A stretch of DNA of 64,000 bases, taken from NCBI GenBank assembly GCA_028622995.1, contig JAJQJQ010000018.1, positions 3,906,001 through 3,970,000 of the forward strand. Reading direction: 5' to 3'. The notes under the pieces were generated by a model. It had not been told where the DNA came from, made no database searches, and was given only the letters and a program-made list of their open reading frames with translations. This stretch comes from Panagrolaimus kolymaensis (Eukaryota > Nematoda > Chromadorea > Rhabditida > Panagrolaimidae). A program made the position numbers and the translations under genes. This document shows, piece by piece, positions 28,148 through 39,251 of this stretch (position 1 is its first letter; every line of letters starts with the position of its first letter).

Positions 28148-29321
28148 ATTTTGTTTGTTGTTTGACGAAAATAAAAATTAGCAACAATGGCAACTACCCT
28201 GAAATGATTCACTTTTATATTACTTTAAAAGACGATGGTATTTCACAATACACGAATATTATCAATAAAACTTTATAAAAAAAGAAAAAATGAATGCACG
28301 GTAAACAAAATATCATTCTCTTTTTCAGAATTTACAGCTGAAGATAGTTTATGGTATCAGTCGGCGTAAAGCAATATCAAAGAGGAACAGATTTTTTTAA
28401 GCAAGTAAAAAAATAAGTGAGTGAAAAAAACGCTATGCAGCGTCAGCAAAGAAAGAGAGAGCTTGTTAAGGCATAAACGTTCGCGAATGTTCAAACAACA
28501 ATAAAGAGTTATAAAAGTTAAAGGAATAGTTTAAGATTTTTTGTAAAAGTTTTTTGCTTTTAAAAAATATAAAAAAATACAGAAATTTAAAAAGCGTAAA
28601 AGTAAAAAAAAAATACAATAAAAAAAATGTAAGTCTAAAAAATTTTTTCAATTTGCGAAAGCAATGAGAGAGCAGGAAAACGAGAAAAGGTGATATTTAA
28701 AAGAAAAAACAGCAAAATGAGTCATTCATAAATATTGTTTGGGCGTTATTTTGTCCTTTGCAAAGAAATGTTTCAATCAATTTTTTATGCCTATGCAAAA
28801 AAAAAAAACAGAAATACAAAAGAGATTGGAGTTAGAAATTTTTCCATTTTTCAAAATTAAAAAATTTTGAGTTCCAAAGATAAATTAATAATTATGAAAG
28901 TGAACTAGAATTTTAAAATTTCGAAATTGGAAACAAAAAAAATGAAGAAAAAAATAAGCAAACAAAATGTATTTTTTGCAACATCGTACTTGATCTTCTA
29001 GGGCTTCTTTACACTTTTAAATAGTGACAAAGGTCTGCAGGCACTGCGCAGTGCACATAAACAAAAATAACGAAGCCTTAAAGTATTTTGTTCTAAAAAA
29101 TATGTGGTTCAAAGATTGAATAACCTTTCATTGTCCTGAAGGTTGCAAAAACAAAAAAACAAAATAACGAAAAATGAGATCAATTTATTAAAAATTAAAT
29201 AAGGCTTTGACAACTAGTTATTTAATTATTATAACAAAATATAAAAACTTAATATGTAGATATGATATTTTAAAAGCTCTTAAAGGCATTTATGTATTTG
29301 TTAATAAAAAATTGTCATGTT
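28148..29321. other. Intergenic: promoter of the helicase gene
   Basis: Between the helicase start and the 3' end of the DRAM-family gene. It is A-rich, with a 14-bp perfect palindrome GCACTGCGCAGTGC at 29041-29054. No coding feature is supported. Confidence 0.45.
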
Positions 29322-30584
29322 TCAATAATAATACTCGTTACGTCTTAATCCATTCGATGTTGTTGTTATTGTTGCTGGTTGAGGTTCCTCAAAAATTTGG
29401 TCTGCAAAAAAATTTCAAGTTTATTATTTCAAAAATATATGTTAATTCTTACCATCAATTTTTGGTCGAGGTATTGGTTGCGTGCTATCACTGATTTTTG
29501 CACTTCCAGTTATTAGAGTTCGTGAAAAAACCATAGAAATTCCATTTCTTTCTAAACTTTTTGGAGTATCGCCGCCCACTGATCGAATTGGAGTAGCCAA
29601 AAATGCATCAACAAATTGTAATTTTGGCATATGGGCATAAAATTGACGTAATTCCCATGCAAAAGATAAAAGAACGAGCTCACATGCAAAAGCTAATGTC
29701 CATTCAGCACATGTTGTAACTATGTGATTCGTATAATACTAAAGAATAATTGTTTCAAAAAAAAAATGAGGACCAAAATAAAAATTACCGGTGAACTAGG
29801 TTTATATCGCTTAATTCCATCATCAAGTGGTGGCCTTGTAGGTTTCGAACCATCTGGATTGTTTTTAACAAATGGTTCTGCATTTTCACAAATCAAATCT
29901 GCAAAAATTTATTTTCACCTTTAATTCTCAAAATAAAATGGCGTAAAAAATAAAACTTACGCAAAATAAGCGCAGCTGTAGCAATGCCAGAAAAAAATGC
30001 TCGAAGAGTATTCAGCCATAATGGTGTCATTCGAGGCATCATACTATATGAAAGAAAAACTTGTCCCCAAACATAAATGACGGAACCAAAAAATGTAATC
30101 ATAGCGCCAATAAAGTGAACGGTTGCAACAGAGGTCTCTTGAAAATTCGCAACCAATGACATTCCAAATGCAGCAAAAAACCCGATTTCCATAAAAATTA
30201 AACTTGTAGTCCGCCACCATCCTTTGTGCTGACCCAATGTATGTTCGTAATAAACAACATATTGGCGATGTCTGAGGTAGACAGAAATTGCAACTAAAAA
30301 CACTTTTCAAATATTATTCAATTTTTTTTCATTAAACTTACGACATGCCGCACTCATGTTCAACAATTGACCAAATATACAACTTTCAGGTGGATGTGTT
30401 CCACCATCACTATAAAAAAATTTTTTTGATTAACATGATATTACCCAAAATAATCTTACCTAATATACGAAAACCATGCATATTCAAACCCATCGCTTAC
30501 AGCAATAGCATAACCAATAACAAAAGCTAATGTACCAAAGACCGTAGTCAAGACGGGAAATAACCAAAGTGCATGTAATGGCAT
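29322..30584 (-). CDS. DRAM/TMEM150 (Frag1/Sfk1) family multi-pass membrane protein
   Basis: Six exons on the minus strand (30584-30460, 30409-30342, 30293-29961, 29898-29789, 29738-29453, 29401-29322) encode 333 aa. The first membrane helix (LWLFPVLTTVFGTLAFVIGY) is followed by YISDGGTHPPESCIFGQLLN, the loop that defines the DRAM/TMEM150 branch of the Frag1 family. Further helices follow (MEIGFFAAFGMSLVANF, VHFIGAMITFFGSVIYVWGQ, TLRAFFSGIATAALIL, WTLAFACELVLLSFAWELR), giving about six. Vertebrate DRAM proteins are lysosomal and regulate autophagy, and TMEM150A helps deliver PI4-kinase to the plasma membrane. Which role applies here is unknown. The C-tail is hydrophilic and probably cytoplasmic. 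The gene is divergent from the nephrocystin-like gene. Confidence 0.85.
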
Positions 30585-31544
30585 TTTTTAGAGTAATAAA
30601 ATAATATTTACAGCAACCAAAAATTCAAATTTTGCAATATTTAACGTGAACATAAAGCCTTTTCGGTTTTTTTTGTTGAGGGTTAAATGATAACAACGCT
30701 GGAAAAACTCTTTCAATATCAAGGTGCGTCGATGTTCACGAAATTAATCATTCACCAAAACTGATAAAAACTTCCAACAGCGCTATAAAGGCACACACTC
30801 AAGAAGAAGGAAAAAAGAAAGAAAGAAAAAAAGTTCAAGCGCGTAAAAAATTATTTGATTGAAGCTTTTATTTTCTAAAATTTATGCGTCATTTGAATAA
30901 ATGCGATTAACTTCGATGATAGTTCTCAAACAATTCACTCCTATCCATAGGTGTTAAATAAATAAAGAAAAAAAAATTATTTTCAGGAAATGTCAACTCA
31001 ACTTTGAGCTTCATCTTTAAAAAAAGAAAGAAAAAATGCAAAACGCAAAACTAAAAAAAGTGAGGAAGAGAAAATAGTCCTACAAAAGTGAGGGAGCAAG
31101 TTTTCCACTAAAAAAAATGATCGCATCATCAAAAAGTCTATGGTCTATTTCTCGTTTCACGTACATTATTCCATGAAACTTCTGGAAGCGAAAAACTAGA
31201 AAAATAAAGGATTCAAAAGCGGCTGACCAAAATTAGTTATATCTCGTTGACCAAAGTTCTTTCGCTCACATGAGGAATGAAAAAAAAAGTGTGTTATTTT
31301 TTCTTTTATGATTTGTTTATTTGTATTTTTTTTTTCAACCTCAACTTGAAAAAGCCTTTGTAAAATTCTTGTTGTTTGCCGAGATGTTATTATGTTTTGA
31401 AAAAATATTGTTTTTTTTACTTCCAATCCAGCCGCATGCAGCCACCAGCTAAAGCTAGCTTTAAAAAAAAGAATAAGTGACGAGGATGCTGGTTTTTTAT
31501 AATAGCTTGGTGGCTTTTGGTTGGTTACCGCACGCGCAGGTGTT
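30585..31544. other. Divergent intergenic region
   Basis: Shared upstream sequence of the DRAM-family gene (-) and the nephrocystin-like gene (+). It is A-rich, with no coding signal. The RFX site immediately to the right is listed separately. Confidence 0.5.
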
Positions 31545-31558
31545 GCCACCATGGCAAC
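31545..31558 (+). promoter_or_regulatory. X-box (RFX/DAF-19 binding site)
   Basis: GCCACCATGGCAAC matches the nematode X-box consensus RYYNYYATRRNRAC at all 14 positions. It ends 94 bp before the start codon at 31653, the distance typical of DAF-19-driven ciliary genes. An overlapping GTTGCC half-site and a nearby GTTACC (31524-31529) extend the RFX character. Confidence 0.8.
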
Positions 31559-31652
31559 ATGGTTTATGCTTAAACGTGGACAAAAATCCAAAACCATGAG
31601 AAAAAACCAAATATATATTGAAGTTATTTTTATTAATTAAAAAGCATAATAA

Positions 31653-33893
31653 ATGTATGGAAATGAAAGTGATACAACTGAAGATGAACAATCTTCAATG
31701 CGGGCAGGTATGAAAAAATGTTGTTTTTAAGGAAATTATGTTTTTGTTTTTATTTTTAGCTATTCCAAAACAGCCAATTCAAGCTGCCCCAACTCCGAAT
31801 ATTCCACTCCCGCCAACTCAAGAAGTTACACAGCCTCAAGTTGGAGAACCTCTGCCACCACCAAAACCCGTAGCGCAGCCACGAACTGTTTCAATAGGAG
31901 GGCCGAAAGAACCAGAATTGCGTCCTTTAAAGATTGAAACTCAACCATTAAACCATTCTAAGCCTGCTGATATTCCTGAAATTATTGCTACTGAAAATAC
32001 TTCTCAATCTCATTCAGCAGCTTTTGATACCGATGATTATGATGACGCTGCTTTAGAAGTGGAAGGAACAAACTTTATTGCACTTTATAAATTTGAACCT
32101 GAACAATCTGGAGATTTATCGGTGGAAATTGGCGATGAAGTTATTTTAATTGCAACAAGGTATATTAAAATTAAATTTTCTTTATTTACAAAGCATAAAT
32201 AATTTAAGATCCGATGGTTGGTGGAGATGTCGAAAGCAAAAAACAGGAGAAGTAGGACTTTTGCCAAAAAATGTTTTACAACATTTGAGCCATCGAATAG
32301 CGGAAGCAGAAGAATCACGCCGCAGTCGTCTGAGTGCACCTCCACATGAATCGGCTCAGACAGCTCATTCATCTACAACATTTCCAGAACCACCTCAACG
32401 CATCCTTGACCAACAACAAATACAAAAAATAAATCAAATAATGGGTGAGCCACCTGCTTCAGCTCCATTGGATGCAAATTTGATACGAAGAAGGCAAAGT
32501 CAAGTTTCGATGAAGAATGAACCATTAACAGCAAAGCAAAAAGAAGAAACACAGCTAAAAGGAATGGAACATTTGAAGCTTCCAAGAACAAGAAATGGTT
32601 ATTTTTACAATATATTATTTTTTAACTTTTATCTCTAATTTTTTAGATCATTATGGCCTTGTTTGTCATTTATTTCCACGATTAAGTGAATCCAATTTAT
32701 ATTTTCATGATATTTATTGGCATTGGAATCATGCTCAAAAGGTATTTCTTTCATATTTTATATATGCTTTTTAATGTTTAAATTTCTTTAATTTAGACAT
32801 ATAAAATTCGTAAACGCAAAGTAAAAGTATGCAAATTATTTAAAGTTCATGCCATTGGCCCTGAAGCATATTTAAATGGATTTGAAGTTAATTTTTTCTT
32901 ATTTGATAAACGAACATCAATTGGACGTCAAATAGTTAGTAATATTTACACAGGAAATGTCAAAGTTGAAACCGCAAACTCTTTCACTTTGTTTAGGGTA
33001 AAATTTTTGTTTTGTTTTGTTTACTTTGCCATTGCATAATTTTCCAATTTTTTTAGAATGTTCCAAATCCATTTGTTTTGAGATCAAATTATAATTTGTC
33101 TGAAGTGGTGCTTAAAGCCCAAGTATTTCATAAAGGTGATTTTATCGGTTCTGCTGATATCGCATTATTAAATGAAAATGGAAGTGTCGTTCCAAACGGA
33201 AAACAATTTATGCATATAAAACTTGATAACATGTTAGATGAACCAACATCTTGTCGATTAGTGGTACAAATATTGGATATTCCTACAGCTTTGGTAGGAC
33301 ACGCAGAGTATGTTGTTCTTTGATAAATGAAAGCAGAAAAAAGAAAAAAAAGTCAATATAAAATTGTTTTTTCTTCATTTTTTTTCAGCTGCCTGCCTGA
33401 TGTTCTCATATGCGATGAAAATCATGTGGGAGTTTTTGCGGCTTATCGAAATTTATTGGCTGACTACCTTGCGCAACGGCCAAATCCTGGGTCCGGTATG
33501 AAAAATTTCTTTTTGTTAGACGACAGCCATTTGTTAATGTGAAAGTTTTTATTTTTAGCTTACATAAATGACCCAGTTCTTGCAACATTTCCACACGCCG
33601 CTTGCCATGATTTTCTTATGAAACTTTTAATTGACGAAGTTGAAAAACAAAAAATCCTTCAAAAAGATGATCATTTTGCTTTTCGAAAAGTGTACACCCA
33701 AATAATTCTCCCTTTAATTCTAACACTAAATTATGGTACCGATGAAGAACAAGAAAAAGTGATGATTGAAAGATATAAATCAAATCTTAAAAGAAGTTCT
33801 GTCGCTATTGAACATCTTTCACTAACCAAATCTCGACCTACTGATCCTTTTAACTTTGTTGTTGATCTTGCTTCTACACATGCATTAGATTAA
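31653..33893 (+). CDS. nph-1: Nephrocystin-1-like SH3 protein (ciliary transition zone)
   Basis: Eight exons (31653-31707, 31760-32159, 32209-32597, 32647-32741, 32797-32997, 33057-33307, 33389-33495, 33559-33893) encode 610 aa. The N-terminus is proline-rich. An SH3 domain runs from about residue 120 to 180 (ALYKFEPEQSGDLSVEIGDE, DGWWRCRK, GEVGLLPKNVL). The long C-terminal part contains a beta-rich region (HYGLVCHLFPRLSESNLYF) and AAYRNLLADYLAQR...DPVLATFPHAA, which resembles the nephrocystin-1 homology region. Nephrocystin-1 works with nephrocystin-4 at the transition zone of cilia, in sensory neurons of nematodes. The X-box 94 bp upstream independently points to a ciliary gene. One donor (GTTATT after 32597) is unusual but keeps frame. 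AATAAA lies at 33969-33974. The family assignment is moderately secure. Confidence 0.72.
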
Positions 33894-34853
33894 AACTTTT
33901 TATTATAAATTTTATAATAATGTTTTGGATTTTCTTTACGTGTTTTAAATAATGAATTTTTTGGTTTTAATAAACGAAATAATTTGTAAGAGTTTGGTTG
34001 CTCATACATTAGCTGGCGCGATGTGGAAGAAGTAACAACAATTTAATCATCATCGCACTTTTTACTCCAACAAAAATAAAAAATAAACAGGATGATCATC
34101 ATTTTTTTTTGAAGAAGTAGAAGAAGACGAAAGATGATGAATTTTCCGCGAATTTTTATTTACCTTTAAATTTATTTCGGTAAAAAAACATCCTTGTTTT
34201 TTCGTTTTCCATTTTCTCAATTTTCTCACCTCTGGCTTTTTTGTTACTCGCAAGTATGTGAAAAGAAAAAGTTTTACATACATGTTAACCTTTTTTTCTT
34301 TTTATTCTTCAATAAATTCAATTGTAAAACCACCAAATAATTCCATTGAAAATAAACCATCTTGTTTCGGATATTTGTGACCATCACCAACCATCCAACA
34401 GCTATTGTAGCTCTCTCTATTTTTCGATGGTGTTTTTTTATTTCTCCTTTTCGTCAGCAAACTTTTTTCCATTCTTTCAATTCAATTCTTTCACAGAGGC
34501 GTTCTTCATTCGTTCATTTTTATTTTCTCCCCTTTTTAAGTCGGGGTCTCTAGTTTTTTTTTTCATCACCAGCAACTTTTTTTTCTTTCTCTCGCAAAAA
34601 ATAAAAAAGAAAAGAAAGAAGTGCTTTGGCGATGCACATAATAAATTCAATGTTGTTTTTTTTTCTGTGGTTTTTTTCTTTCTTCCTTTCCCATTTGTGT
34701 TAGTGATCTTTTTACGCATTATTGCGTGATGAATCATAATGATTTGCCTTTATTTTAACAACTTCCATTTATTTGTCTTAAAGAAATATAATTTAAAATG
34801 AATTCGTGAAAAATCATTTAGTTGTTCATTAACACTTTTTTTAAACAATCATC
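33894..34853. other. Intergenic
   Basis: The AATAAA polyadenylation signal of the upstream gene is at 33969-33974. The remaining T/A-rich sequence, with pyrimidine-rich runs around 34430-34700, contains only low-complexity open frames. Confidence 0.5.
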
Positions 34854-37198
34854 ATGAAACCTAATTTTAGTGCATTGTCACTTAAAAAATCTTCTTCAAC
34901 CAAAATGAAGGTTAAAGAACTTCAACATTGGTCTGAAGATGTTGGATTGACGACGATGCCATGGCATAATAAAGATTGGCAGAGTATTTTACAACTTTTA
35001 TCTAAAATTTTAGCGGATGATTTAATTCATAGGTTTGGTCATAGATGATTTTTTTGGTTTTTGATTTTGATTTTTGGTTTTTCTAGAAAACACTTGGAAG
35101 AACATGGTGATATTACTTTTAAAATTTCTTTTGATGCTGTAAGTTTTAATATATATATAAATTTTATATATTCTTTTAAATCCATAAATTTAGTTGCTTC
35201 AAATAGCAGAAGATATTCTTGGAATTCCACATATTATAGTTGAAGAAGATTTATCAAATAAATTTCCTAATGCTAATTTAGCTTTGTTAACATATTTGCT
35301 TTGTATGAAGCAATCTCTTCAAGGCGTTGATACAAGTATGCTTAAATCTGATTTATTTTGGATATGCATCCATAGATTCTTTATTTTTTAGAAATAATTA
35401 AAGATGCAATTGCCCCAAAACTTGTATTTGAAGCCGATACAACAGCAGAAAAATTACCTAATTGTGTAGCATGCGGACTTTTTGCATATCTTATTGAAAG
35501 AGTTGTTGTTGATCGAAAAGTTTGGCATCGCAGATGCTTCGTATGTTCATCATGCAATAAACAACTTTATCGAGGATCATATCGCTCATTGGAAGATGGA
35601 AAATATGAATGTGTTGAACATTTTGCAGCGAAAATTTTATCTAAATTTACACCAAAAAGTGGAAGCAAAGATTCGGGAATTGGATCATCTGGAAGTTCGA
35701 CGCGACCTATCATTGCTCATAAACCTCGAATAAGCGGAGATGAAACTAATCCATTCGAAGAAGACGAACCTTCACTTAATAGAAGACTTTCGGAAATGAG
35801 TACTGGAGGATCAGTTAAAGCTCGACTTCCACCACCACGACCGCCACCACCGAGTCTCAATCGAGTTAGTGCAATAATTCAAAAGCAAATGCAAGTACAT
35901 GTTAATACTGAAAAAATTCATGGACAAAATATTACTAAAGAAGTGGTAGAAATTCAAAAGGTTGAAAACAATGGCGATGTGAAGGTTGTGGAAAATTTAA
36001 AAATTGAAGTTAAACCAACTCCTAAACCGCGCTCAAATGTTCCGTCAATAAAAAGTTCACCAGGTTCATCGAAAAAAGTTGATATTAGCGAATATCCTGG
36101 TTTTTTGAATCCTTTTGGAACAGATGACGAAGAAGATGACGACGATGTAATCATTTTTTTATGATTCGTTCATTTCTTTAAACTATAAAACAATTTTTTA
36201 GTCATCCAGCTCTGACGATGATTATAATGATTCATTGAACCCTTTTGCTGAAGACGAAGAAAATGAAGCAAAAGAAGAGCCTTCAACACCCATTGCATTA
36301 CCTCAACCTCAATCTCAACCATCTCCACAACCTTCAATAAAAGTTGAACGACCTAAATCAACTCCACCACCGCCTCCAAAGCCTCCAAGAGTTTCACTCA
36401 TTCCACAAGAAGCTATAATGTCATCGGATAATAATGTTATTGATCGATTTAAAACTTTACCAAGAGCAAAGAAAACTTATCGAGCTCCACCTCCACCAAT
36501 TCCAGTGAAGCGGAAGATTGAATTTACAGAAAATAGAAGTTTTGAAACTTTAGAAGCTATTGTTGATGAATTAAAACGGGTCAAATCAGAACATGAAAGA
36601 TTAGAATCAATTGGAAGAAATATTGAAAAAGAAATTTTATTTAAACTTGCAAGAGGTAAAAAAACTTTTGAATGGTAAAAATAAATTAATAAATAGCAGC
36701 TTTTTTGTAGATAATCTAGAATGGAAAAAAGATAAAAGAATTGAAGAATGGGTTGGAATTGTTGAACAAAAATGTTCCACAGTTCGACGAGAAGCTGTTT
36801 TAATCCATGTGTAAGCATTTCTTAGCTTTAAAAATCATAACTAAAAATTATGTTTAGATGGCTAGAAAAATATTTAAATGACATTCACGCGGATACCGAA
36901 TATCAACTTCGGTGTGTTTTGGAACGCTGTGAAGAAGGGAAAGGTAAATTTGATTTAAATTTGATATATATTTATTTAAATTAATTATTCAGATCGTTCT
37001 CAAGAAGATGTAAGCCGCGAAGCTGAATTATTGGAAGTGCTTGTTGACATTATGAGCCTCAAAAATGGCATGATTGAATCAGGAGTTGACCCTAATTCTC
37101 TCCTCGATTCCCAATCAACAAAATCATCGGCCAAAAAGAATAGCTCAAAAATGAAGAAAATGAAAATTAGACTTAAGAAATTGAAGAAGAAGCTTTAA
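34854..37198 (+). CDS. MICAL-like protein: divergent CH, LIM, NPF motifs, bMERB
   Basis: Eight exons (34854-35032, 35087-35138, 35194-35335, 35392-36146, 36202-36655, 36711-36810, 36858-36943, 36993-37198) encode 657 aa. A divergent calponin-homology-like region (about residues 15-125; LLQIAEDILGIPHI) precedes one LIM domain (CVAC...HRRCFVCSSC...CVEH). A Pro/Ser-rich middle has three NPF motifs each followed by acidic residues (35748, 36108, 36238) and a PPPRPPPP run. The C-terminal coiled region (ETLEAIVDELKRVKSEHERLESIG to IMSLKNGMIESG) fits the bMERB/DUF3585 Rab-binding domain. A Lys-rich tail follows. MICAL-L1/EHBP1-type proteins link Rab8/10/35 to EHD ATPases on recycling tubules; NPF-acidic motifs are EHD-domain ligands. 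There is no FAD monooxygenase domain, so it is MICAL-like, not MICAL. Confidence 0.85.
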
Positions 37199-38126
37199 AA
37201 GCAACTTTTCAACCAACCTCGCAGCTGAAAAACCTCTAAACTTCTTTCATTCTTATTACTTTTACTTAAACATTTTTTAAAAATCAGTTAGCGTTCATTT
37301 GCATTCCGTTGTTTTTAATTATTGCTTTTTTTAAATATGCTTTTTGCCTTTAAGTTTTTTATGAAAATACTTGGCAATGATAATAACTACCGGTAATTAA
37401 ATTTTTTTTTAAAGAATGACCACATTTTGTGATTATACTATATTGTTATGAGCTTTTTGAGATAAAAATATAAAATGAAATTATAATGAATATGATTAAG
37501 ATTTTATAATAAAAAGTTTTTATGATTTAATTTGAGCTTTTTGTGATATATCAAAGACAATTACATCGTGTAGAAAAAAGCAAAACTTCATGAAAACCAT
37601 TTTTATTTACAAATCATTGATCAAGACTTTGTTAGAATACCTAACGGGTTTAAAAGGTATGATTTACAAAATCAAATAAAAAGTTAAACAAGTTTTTTAA
37701 GTTCAAGCTTAAAATTGTATCAAATCATTCAAACAGTATTAAAATGCACTATTTACTGGCTTCAAACTGTATTTTATTTATAATTTTAATACGAAATCAC
37801 AAGAAACAATTATAAAAAACTAAAAAATCTCTTTTTTTGTTTTGTTTTGCATTTTTTGACGTTGTCCAAAGGTTGTTTATCGCAATGGAAAAAAAGAGAG
37901 AGAGGAACGCACAAAAAGACGTAACGGACGCATATTTTTGAGCGCCTCAAAAATGTATAAGAGAATTTATCCAAATTTTCAGTGTTTTTTTCTAATTTTT
38001 TTGAGGTGGGATCCATCGATGAGTATAAAAAAAAAATGGCAAAAACAGATTATTTTCACATTCAACATATTGAGTATTGGAAATTTTAACCACTTTTTTG
38101 CTGAGAAGTTTGTGGAATTTGGAAAA
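37199..38126. other. Intergenic
   Basis: 3' flank of the MICAL-like gene and promoter of the bZIP-like gene. An in-frame upstream ATG at 37938 would extend the next protein by 63 poorly conserved-looking residues; the T-rich TTTTCAG at about 37975-37981 may be an acceptor. No other feature. Confidence 0.45.
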
Positions 38127-39251
38127 ATGGAATCTTCAAATGGTTACGGTACTGGAAATTATCAAAATGGTTCTTTTGACGAGTTTGGTTATTTTAATGA
38201 AAATCCCGGAACCCAAAGTTTCACTTCCAATGGGCAACTTATGAACTATGACCAATTTTATCTTTCTGATGATTTTGCCGTACCATTGTATGACGTCAAC
38301 AATACCCAAGGTACGATGCAACTTGGCCGGATGACCCCCGTTTATGATGCTAGTGGCTATGATATTAATAGGTTAGCATATAAATAATTTTATTTTTCCT
38401 ACTTAAAATTTTTTAGTTTCGAAAGTGATGCAGAGATAGTTGATCAAGTTTTGCAACAATTTAGTGATGAAGAAATGCAGTATATTTTGGATAGCCATGT
38501 TGGCGGTCAACCCCCATTGACTGAACCAAACCATACTAGTTATGATTTGTTAACAACGCAAGATGGCGCCATTGATATGAACTACGAGAATAATTTTGAT
38601 GTCAATGGGAACCCTATCGACGCACCACAATCATATGCCATTATTGATATGAACAATACTGGTAACTATGATTATAATCAACATCCACAACAACAATGGT
38701 ATGAACTTGAACCACATGATGATGGCGTTCCAGCTGATTTTAACGCTTATGAACAACCGATGAACATCCAAAATGAAATTCATCCTTACGCTCCTCAAAA
38801 TAATTATGATGTTCTCACAGACCAATATGGATATTATCCATTGCAACAAAATATCCAATATGCACCAACTCCATCACCACCAGAAGATGAACATTATGAA
38901 GTCATCAATATCAATGATGCAAACATTGGTGAAAACAGTCCACAAAATTTACCTTCTCTTTCACCTCATATTGCTCCACGTAGACGTCGTGGTCGACCCG
39001 GATATGGAACTGAAGAGGAAAGACGAGCGGCAAGGAATGGAAGTTCAAGAAGCTACAATGCTCGGCAAAGAGCGATTCAATTAAGTCTTTTAGAAACGTT
39101 GGAAGTAGAAACTGCAAGAAACCAACAGCTTAGACAAGAACTTGAAGCCGCCATCGGTAATGGTTTAGATTTTTTACAAAATAATGAACTCTTGCCAGCT
39201 GATCGAATGCAAATTGAAGAAATGTTACGTGGAGCTGAAAATAATGCTTAA
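38127..39251 (+). CDS. Divergent bZIP-like transcription factor
   Basis: Two exons (38127-38371, 38417-39251) encode 359 aa. The first 250 residues are rich in Asn, Gln, Tyr, Asp and Pro, typical of an activation domain or disordered region, with no known fold. Near residue 285 a basic cluster (APRRRRGRPGYG) leads to ERRAARNGSSRSYNARQRA and then LSLLETLEVETARNQQLRQELEA, which fits a basic region and short leucine zipper with Asn in an a-position (ARNQQL). It would dimerise and bind DNA in the nucleus. The usual invariant Asn and Arg of the basic region are shifted or exchanged, so DNA specificity cannot be guessed. GRP within the cluster is AT-hook-like. The ATG at 38127 is chosen over 37938 because composition changes there. 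Confidence 0.55.

Noticed and set aside
34854..37198. Full MICAL oxidoreductase
   Set aside because: No FAD-binding GxGxxG region; the protein begins with the CH-like region.
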